Assembly: GCA_964582985.1 (NCBI GenBank)
Contig: CAZOUM010000017.1
Span: forward strand, 1 to 48,264
DNA length: 48,264 nucleotides
Direction: 5' to 3'
Source of the DNA: CAZQYB01 sp964582985
GTDB lineage: Bacteria; Planctomycetota; Phycisphaerae; Sedimentisphaerales; Anaerobacaceae
Position numbers and translations under genes: made by a program. Positions within the stretch are counted from its first letter, which is position 1; every line of letters begins with the position of its first letter. Below are positions 16,447 to 21,343 of the stretch, piece by piece. The notes beneath the pieces were generated by a model that was given only the letters and a program-made list of their open reading frames with translations, did not search any database and was not told the DNA's origin.

Positions 16447-16468
16447 ATCATACCTTTCTTCCTCAAAG

Positions 16469-16511
16469 TATAGAGGGTGGGCGCATACCAACTCTGTACC
16501 CACTCTCTATA
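16469..16511 (-). promoter_or_regulatory. Strong intercistronic hairpin between DUF5320 and NifX-like genes
   Basis: Arms TATAGAGGGTGGG (16469-16481) and CCCACTCTCTATA (16499-16511) pair over 13 bases with one mismatch and a 17-base loop. The transcript of the minus-strand operon would contain this hairpin 22 bases before the NifX-like start codon. No U-run follows, so it is more likely a stability, processing or partial-attenuation element than a terminator. Confidence 0.55.
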
Positions 16512-16522
16512 GGTATTGACCG

Positions 16523-16888
16523 TTACTTTTTGCTTTCTTGTTCAAGCTCGACCATGCGCTCTTTGATTTCATCAAGAGCATTCTGGAAATACTCTGCTTG
16601 TTGTTTCAGGCCGGCAAGTTCCTGCTCGGGCGCCATTGCTGGAACAGCCGGCGCCCCATAAGGTGGATAGGGGTTCACAACCCCTCCCGGAGCGGGGTAG
16701 CCATAACCGGCCCTTGCCCAACCAAAACCTCGACCTCGGCCCCTGCCGCCACCTCGACCCCGGCCCCAGTATCCGCGTCCACCGACCGGGTTCATAAAAC
16801 CAGGCACCGGATAGCCGGCGCAAAAACCTGCAGCTCTTCCTGTCATTGGTCCCATTCCCGCAGGACCTGTTCCGTCTCCACGTGGCAT
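16523..16888 (-). CDS. DUF5320 glycine-rich small protein, first gene of the ORP-like operon
   Basis: From ATG at 16888 the protein has 121 residues. It begins MPRGDGTGPAGMGPMTGRAAGFCAGY, the signature of DUF5320 proteins, continues with a Gly/Arg-rich stretch and a Pro/Tyr-rich linker, and ends in a coiled-coil helix (about residues 85-119, LAGLKQQAEYFQNALDEIKE). The start is fixed by a near-ideal AAAGGAGG ribosome-binding site. DUF5320 genes regularly head clusters of MinD/ferredoxin ATPases and NifX-like proteins in anaerobic bacteria and archaea; their function is not known. The upstream region holds the palindrome 16941-16964, and a hairpin separates this gene from the next. Confidence 0.9.
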   Translation of the reverse strand: MPRGDGTGPAGMGPMTGRAAGFCAGYPVPGFMNPVGGRGYWGRGRGGGRGRGRGFGWARAGYGYPAPGGVVNPYPPYGAPAVPAMAPEQELAGLKQQAEYFQNALDEIKERMVELEQESKK

Positions 16889-16940
16889 AATAAAACCTCC
16901 TTTCTCGAAAAGTTGACACAATTTATGTGAACCTAATATA

Positions 16941-16964
16941 TATTATGGGCATATGCTCATAATA
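16941..16964. promoter_or_regulatory. 24-bp near-perfect palindrome, candidate operator of the ORP-like operon
   Basis: The half-site TATTATG at 16941-16947 is mirrored by CATAATA at 16958-16964, with the centre GCATATGC; only the pair 16948/16957 is mismatched. It lies 53 bases upstream of the first gene of the operon (start 16888), in the promoter position, within AT-rich DNA. A dimeric repressor or activator is the obvious reader; the operon's own DUF134 protein is one candidate. Confidence 0.6.
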
Positions 16965-17133
16965 AATCCAGTAAAATTTTGAAAAAAATGAAAAAATTTT
17001 TGGCCCGGCAGGATTTTTTGGTGAATCCAGAGGGCCTGCTAAAAAGGGGAAAGGGCGTGCAAATTCGGGGCGGTTTGGCTAAAATAGCTGAAATTCGTGG
17101 ATTTTGGGCTTAATAATAGCGGCTCAGAGGCTA

Positions 17134-18297
17134 ATGCTTGTGAAGATAATCGCAGACAGAAATATTCCGTTTGTGGTTGAATGCTTCTCTTCGATTGGGG
17201 AGGTTGAAGTTGTTCCCGGCCGGGAGATGACGGCGGAAGTCGTCCGTGACGCGGATGTTCTATTAGTTCGCAGCGTAACAAAGGTCAATTCCAAGTTGTT
17301 GGCGGGCAGTAAGGTGCGTTTCGTTGCTACCGCTACAATCGGCTTTGACCATGTGGACGTTGAGTATCTTGCGAAAAACAATATTGGTTTTGCTTCGGCG
17401 CCGGGCTCGAACGCGAACTCCGCAGCCGAGTATGTTATCGCTGCGTTACTTGAGGTAGCGAAAAAGAAAAACTGCGACTTACAGGGAAAATCAATAGGTA
17501 TCATCGGTGTGGGTAATGTCGGCAGCAGGGTGGCCAAAAAAGCTGCGGCTCTTGGTATGAAGGCTTTCCTCAACGACCCGCCGTTGCAGAGACAAACCAG
17601 CGACCCAAAATATCTGCCGATAGAAGAACTTTACGATTGCGATTTTATAACGCTTCATACGCCGCTGACTTTTGAAGGGGTTGACAAGACTTTCCATTTA
17701 GCGGATGAAAAATTTCTTAAATCGCTGAAGGCGGGCTGTATGTTTTTTAATACTTCGCGCGGCGGCGTAGTTGACAGTGGTGCTTTGAAAACTGCTACCA
17801 AGTCCGGCAAATTTGGGGCTGTTGTGCTCGATGTCTGGGAAAACGAGCCGAATATCGATGTCGAACTTCTGCGTATTGTTGATTTGTCCACGCCGCACAT
17901 CGCCGGTTATTCGCTGGATGGCAAGGTCGCGGGTACGATTACGATTTATGAGGCGGCCTGTAAGTATTTCGGGCTTGAAGCAAAATATCGTATTGAGGAT
18001 TTTTTGCCTGAGCCGGAGGTAAAACAGATTGAAGTTGACGCCAAGAGCGGAAGCGAGCAGGAGATTTTGCACCAAACGGTACAGCAGATATATTGCATAA
18101 ACAGGGACGACTTCAACACAAGGGAAATCGCGATGGTGCCGGAGGAGCAGCGAGGAAAGTTTTTTGATGATTTGCGAAAGAATTATTCGGTGCGGAGGGA
18201 GTTTCATAATACGCAGATAATTTTGCAGAGTTCCTGTAAGGGACTTGCTGAGAAGCTGGCAGGTATTGGGTTTAAAGAAGTAAAAAGTGAAAAGTAA
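17134..18297 (+). CDS. pdxB: 4-phosphoerythronate dehydrogenase
   Basis: The protein (387 residues from ATG at 17134) is a D-isomer-specific 2-hydroxyacid dehydrogenase. The NAD-binding motif is GIIGVGNVGSRVA, and the substrate/catalytic segments are ATATIGFDHVDVEYL, HTPLTFEG, FFNTSRGGVVD and STPHIAGYSLDGK. ANSAAEYVIAALL and the PHIAGYS(L/x)DGK form, together with a C-terminal extension of about 100 residues (dimerisation domain), mark it as PdxB rather than phosphoglycerate dehydrogenase. PdxB oxidises erythronate-4-phosphate in the DXP-dependent pathway to pyridoxal phosphate. AGAGG lies just before ATG 17134; an earlier TTG at 17104 is less likely. The last 11 bases overlap folP. It is divergent from the ORP-like operon. 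Confidence 0.88.
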   Translation: MLVKIIADRNIPFVVECFSSIGEVEVVPGREMTAEVVRDADVLLVRSVTKVNSKLLAGSKVRFVATATIGFDHVDVEYLAKNNIGFASAPGSNANSAAEYVIAALLEVAKKKNCDLQGKSIGIIGVGNVGSRVAKKAAALGMKAFLNDPPLQRQTSDPKYLPIEELYDCDFITLHTPLTFEGVDKTFHLADEKFLKSLKAGCMFFNTSRGGVVDSGALKTATKSGKFGAVVLDVWENEPNIDVELLRIVDLSTPHIAGYSLDGKVAGTITIYEAACKYFGLEAKYRIEDFLPEPEVKQIEVDAKSGSEQEILHQTVQQIYCINRDDFNTREIAMVPEEQRGKFFDDLRKNYSVRREFHNTQIILQSSCKGLAEKLAGIGFKEVKSEK

Positions 18298-19159
18298 AAA
18301 GGCAAAAGTAAAAAGTGGCAGGGAGAATGTAGTTGAATGGCCGAAAGGGCGGTTAGATTTTTCGGCGGGCTGTATCTTGATGGGCGTTTTGAATGTCACG
18401 CCGGATTCCTTCAGTGATGGCGGTCAGTTTTTTGATACGGACAAAGCCATTGAACAAGGCTTAAAGATGGCTGCTGAGGGCGCGGCGATAATAGATGTGG
18501 GGCCGGAATCGACTCGGCCGGGCGCAGAAGCTGCTTCGGTCGATGAGCAGATAAAAAGGGCGATTCCGGTAATAAAAGCGCTTTCCAAGAAAGTAGCCGT
18601 GCCGATTAGTATCGATACTTACAGAAGCGAAGTTGCCGAAGCTGCTTTGGAGGTGGGGGCGGCGATGATAAACGATATTACGGCTTTGAGCGATGAGCGA
18701 ATGGGAGGATTGGTGGCCGAGAAGCAAGTGCCGGTTGTTTTGATGCATATGCAGGGGACACCTGCAACGATGCAGGCCGAACCCAAGTATGATGATGTTG
18801 TTGGCGAGGTTTTGCAGTTCTTGTTGGATAGGGCACAACGGGCTGAGCAGCTTGGTGTACCAAAAGAGCGAGTTTTCATTGACCCCGGCATCGGCTTCGG
18901 CAAGACGTTGGAGCATAATCTTTTAATTTTGCGGAACATCCGCAGATTTGTTGAGACCGGCTATCGGGTGCTTATCGGCACAAGCCGTAAGAGCTTTATA
19001 GGCAAAATTATCGGCAAAGAAAACCCTGCCGAGCGAAAATTCGGCACTGCCGCAACGGTCGCTTTATGTGCCGCCGCGGGCGTCTCAATAGTCCGCGTAC
19101 ACGACGTTGCTGAGATGGTTGATGTGGTAAAAGTAGTGAACAGGATTGAAGAGATTTAG
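18287..19159 (+). CDS. folP: Dihydropteroate synthase
   Basis: The 290-residue enzyme condenses pterin pyrophosphate with p-aminobenzoate in folate synthesis. All signatures are present: MGVLNVTPDSFSDGG, IIDVGPESTRPGA, SIDTYRSEVAEAAL, INDITALSD, VLMHMQGTPATMQ, FIDPGIGFGKTLEHNL, GTSRKSFIG and VRVHDVAEM. The only in-frame start is GTG at 18287, which overlaps the end of pdxB by 11 bases and sits in an A-rich repetitive stretch. A related but diverged copy of the last 33 or so codons lies 520 bases downstream (19694-19807), beyond the DUF4160/DUF2442 pair. The gene itself is complete, with a stop at 19157-19159. Confidence 0.95.
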   Translation: MKSKKAKVKSGRENVVEWPKGRLDFSAGCILMGVLNVTPDSFSDGGQFFDTDKAIEQGLKMAAEGAAIIDVGPESTRPGAEAASVDEQIKRAIPVIKALSKKVAVPISIDTYRSEVAEAALEVGAAMINDITALSDERMGGLVAEKQVPVVLMHMQGTPATMQAEPKYDDVVGEVLQFLLDRAQRAEQLGVPKERVFIDPGIGFGKTLEHNLLILRNIRRFVETGYRVLIGTSRKSFIGKIIGKENPAERKFGTAATVALCAAAGVSIVRVHDVAEMVDVVKVVNRIEEI

Positions 19160-19221
19160 CATTGGTTAATAACAGGTGATATAAAGATTGTAAGTTTGAC
19201 TGAATTTTGTATAATCATCTT

Positions 19222-19461
19222 ATGAGCCCGACTGTTTTTAAGTATAAGAATTATCGTTTCCTTTTTTTTTCTCGGGAAGAGAGCAGAATTCACGTACATG
19301 TGTCCTCTCCTGAAGGTGAGGCGAAATTCTGGATTACGCCAGAGGTGTGTTTAGCGAAGAACTTTGGTTTTTCCCAAAATCAAATAGCTGAATTGAAAAG
19401 AGTTGTTGAGGAACATAAAGATGACATTAAAAACGCATGGAGAGAACATTTCGGAAGTTGA
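19222..19461 (+). CDS. DUF4160 domain protein (toxin-antitoxin-like pair)
   Basis: From ATG at 19222 the protein has 79 residues and matches the DUF4160 family: MSPTVFKYKNYRFLFFSREES, then RIHVHVSSPEGEAKFW and a C-terminal LKRVVEEHKDDIKNAWREHF. DUF4160 genes typically precede a DUF2442 gene, as here, with a 41-base overlap. The pair is widely regarded as a possible toxin-antitoxin module but neither activity is established to my knowledge. The upstream TTG at 19207 adds five residues and is less likely. The gene is visibly more AT-rich than folP. It lies between folP and a displaced folP fragment, which suggests it arrived by recombination. Confidence 0.85.
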   Translation: MSPTVFKYKNYRFLFFSREESRIHVHVSSPEGEAKFWITPEVCLAKNFGFSQNQIAELKRVVEEHKDDIKNAWREHFGS

Positions 19462-19681
19462 AGTTTCTCATATCGATGTTCATGGTTTCTGGCTTTGTGT
19501 GGAGGATAAAGAATATTTCCTGCCGTACAAGGACTATCCATGGTTCAAAGAAGCCACAGTACAAGGGATATTAAATGTCAAATTGCTGCATGGACATCAC
19601 CTATATTGGCCGGTACTTGATGTTGATATAGAAATTGATTCCCTGGACAATCCACAAAACTATCCGTTGAAATATAAGTGA
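19421..19681 (+). CDS. DUF2442 domain protein (partner of DUF4160)
   Basis: From ATG at 19421 the protein has 86 residues with the DUF2442 pattern: FWLCVEDKEYFLPYKDYPWFKEAT and LYWPVLDVDIEIDSLDNP near the C-terminus. The start is chosen because GAGGA lies about seven bases upstream inside the DUF4160 gene; an earlier in-frame start at 19403 adds six residues. The overlap with DUF4160 implies coupled translation. In the proposed module it would be the DNA-binding or antitoxin-like partner, but this is unproven. The fragment of folP begins directly after the stop codon. Confidence 0.85.
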   Translation: MTLKTHGENISEVEVSHIDVHGFWLCVEDKEYFLPYKDYPWFKEATVQGILNVKLLHGHHLYWPVLDVDIEIDSLDNPQNYPLKYK

Positions 19682-19807
19682 ACTAAGCAACTCGCTGCCA
19701 CCGTCGCCTTGGCTATCACGGCAGGCGTGTCAATCGTCCGCGTCCACGACGTAGCTGAGATGCTTGATGTGCTGAAAGTTGCTAATGCCATTGTCTGGCG
19801 GCGATAG
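19682..19807 (+). pseudogene. Displaced fragment of the folP 3' end
   Basis: The frame from 19682 to TAG 19805-19807 encodes AATVALAITAGVSIVRVHD, then VAEMLDVLKVANAI. Aligned to the end of the intact folP upstream, 26 of 33 residues are identical, including VSIVRVHDVAEM. At the DNA level the third codon positions differ often, so this is not a recent exact duplication. It has no start codon and begins right after the DUF2442 stop. It is best explained as the tail of another folP allele brought in with, or left behind by, the DUF4160/DUF2442 cassette. Confidence 0.85.
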
Positions 19808-19955
19808 GGTTATCCTTTTTCACCTGAGTTTTTTACAGACTTTTTACTTTGAGAAACCTTCCACTGTGTATATTTTTGATTTTTGAGTAGGACATGGGTT
19901 ATGTTCCTTTTTGTATCGTGGTCGGAGGGCTGTGACTATGTCTCGAGGGCTATCT

Positions 19956-20489
19956 ATGAAAAGATCTGTCATAACTTTGGGGGTTTTGTTATGTTTTGTT
20001 TCAGGATGTAAAAGAAAACCCGAGTTGGCTGATGAGCGTCCGCATCGAATTTGGGGCCAAGCCTGCCGAGGGCTCCGGTGCTCTATTATTCTTGAGGAAA
20101 AGGAATGGTCAAAAGACAAACCAATGGTTGTCGATATTGCGGTTGAGAATGTTTCAGCAAGCGAGGTTGATCTGGAGGTTAGCAGCTCATTCCAGCTTTC
20201 AGGAAAGAAATTCTATTGGGCCCCTGTGGATATTTTGGCAAAAAGTAAGACGCCGCCGATTAACTCACGATCAACTATATCTTTGCAGAAAGGAGCCCGC
20301 TTGAGCGCGAAAATGGACATATCGAAACTAGGATGGGATCACCCGTTCAGTTCTGTCTGGCCTGTACGAGAGTTTTCTTCTTTTGTCCCAGCAGCGCAGT
20401 ATAGACTGACTTTGGACTTAGAGGTCTTGGATGGCGCCTACCCTGAACATGTTGTGTCGAACATCATAGAAGTTGCAATCACTGAGTGA
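19956..20489 (+). CDS. Hypothetical secreted lipoprotein
   Basis: From ATG at 19956 the protein has 177 residues. It has a short lipoprotein signal MKRSVITLGVLLCFVSGC with a lipobox ending at Cys18, then about 155 residues that look like an all-beta domain (MVVDIAVENVSASEVDLEV, SFQLSGKKFYW, YRLTLDLEVLDG), suggestive of an immunoglobulin-like fold. GAGGG lies seven bases before this start; a second ATG at 19938 also has GGAGGG upstream and would add six residues. I recognise no specific family. It lies alone between two toxin-antitoxin-like pairs and downstream of the folP fragment, so it may be part of the same acquired patch. The coding call is moderately firm. Confidence 0.65.
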   Translation: MKRSVITLGVLLCFVSGCKRKPELADERPHRIWGQACRGLRCSIILEEKEWSKDKPMVVDIAVENVSASEVDLEVSSSFQLSGKKFYWAPVDILAKSKTPPINSRSTISLQKGARLSAKMDISKLGWDHPFSSVWPVREFSSFVPAAQYRLTLDLEVLDGAYPEHVVSNIIEVAITE

Positions 20490-20557
20490 AGCGAGTAGCA
20501 TTGTCAGTTACTTAGGGCGATACTCAGGGCTTCGTTTGTGTTTTTAGCGAGGGAAAA

Positions 20558-20935
20558 TTAAGCCTCAAGGTACTGCGCAATTCTTTCAAGGAATCTTTCT
20601 GCGTCGCGAACTCTTTTTTGGGCAGTATCCTGCTCAATCTCGATGTGAATGTCGTAATCACCAATTTCTCGGTCTTCCTGCTCGGCGGTAAGAATTTTTG
20701 CAAAGTCCTTTTCGATCTTTCCGGTCTTAACAAGATGTAGGCTGAATAACCTTCGCACCGCACTGTGCGATTCCGGTTCGACCCCAGTTGTAACTAATGC
20801 AGCCTTCGCAGCGTGCAAAACAGCATAATATGCTCTGGAGACACAATCTTCGTAAAGCTGATTTTCCAAGAGAGTCTTTGCCGCCAGAAGGGCTTTTCCG
20901 GCCCGATTTAGCTCTTTATGTGATAGTTCATTCAT
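20558..20935 (-). CDS. HEPN-domain protein (putative RNase toxin of an MNT/HEPN pair)
   Basis: The 125-residue helical protein has the HEPN active-site pattern R-x6-H in RAYYAVLH (Arg34 to His41). HEPN proteins of this kind are metal-independent ribonucleases that act as toxins in two-gene modules with minimal nucleotidyltransferases. In the best-studied module, MntA adds AMP to a Tyr of the HEPN toxin in an RX4HXY motif; here no Tyr follows the His in that position, although two Tyr lie inside the motif. The gene starts within the last four bases of the nucleotidyltransferase gene (ATGA overlap), so the two are translationally coupled. It is complete, with normal length. Confidence 0.87.
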   Translation of the reverse strand: MNELSHKELNRAGKALLAAKTLLENQLYEDCVSRAYYAVLHAAKAALVTTGVEPESHSAVRRLFSLHLVKTGKIEKDFAKILTAEQEDREIGDYDIHIEIEQDTAQKRVRDAERFLERIAQYLEA

Positions 20936-21261
20936 ACTGTAATCGCATCCCTGCTAACATTGCTCATAAAAGAGGTGCCTTCTTTGCAAAGTTGTTCGAA
21001 CCGTTTTTTGCTGATAACCTTCGGTGATATGCAAACGTCCCTTTGCAACAATATATCCGTCGCAACATCGTAGACTTTGTCGCGAATGCGCCAATCATCG
21101 GTTGCTACGATAACCAGCACATCGATATCGGAATTAGGGCGGTCATCGCCGCGAGCTTTTGAGCCGAACAGCTTCAATTCGATTAGCTGACCGCTCAAAA
21201 CTCGTTCAAGGTTGGTTTTGAACTGTGTAAGAGCCGATTTTTCTCTTGTGTCTAACGTCAT
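20932..21261 (-). CDS. Minimal nucleotidyltransferase (antitoxin of an MNT/HEPN pair)
   Basis: The 109-residue protein is a MNT-type polymerase-beta-fold nucleotidyltransferase. The catalytic signature GSKARGDDRPNSDIDVLV contains the GS-x-ARG loop and two of the metal-binding Asp residues (SDIDV). It forms a two-gene module with the overlapping HEPN gene. In related systems it neutralises the HEPN toxin by AMP transfer. The start ATG at 21261 is preceded by GTGAGG. About 80 bases separate it from the end of lon, also on the minus strand, so it could be read through from lon or have its own promoter. Confidence 0.88.
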   Translation of the reverse strand: MTLDTREKSALTQFKTNLERVLSGQLIELKLFGSKARGDDRPNSDIDVLVIVATDDWRIRDKVYDVATDILLQRDVCISPKVISKKRFEQLCKEGTSFMSNVSRDAITV

Positions 21262-21343
21262 ATCCTCACCTAACTATCATAATACTCTACCGGTGTTGCT
21301 AAAACAAGTAAAAAATGGCCATGGCATCCGTTGTGAATAAAGT

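Noticed and set aside
18281..18320. A-rich repeated AAAAGTAAAAAG at the pdxB-folP overlap
   Set aside because: Low-complexity codons, explained by lysine-rich protein ends; not a separate element.
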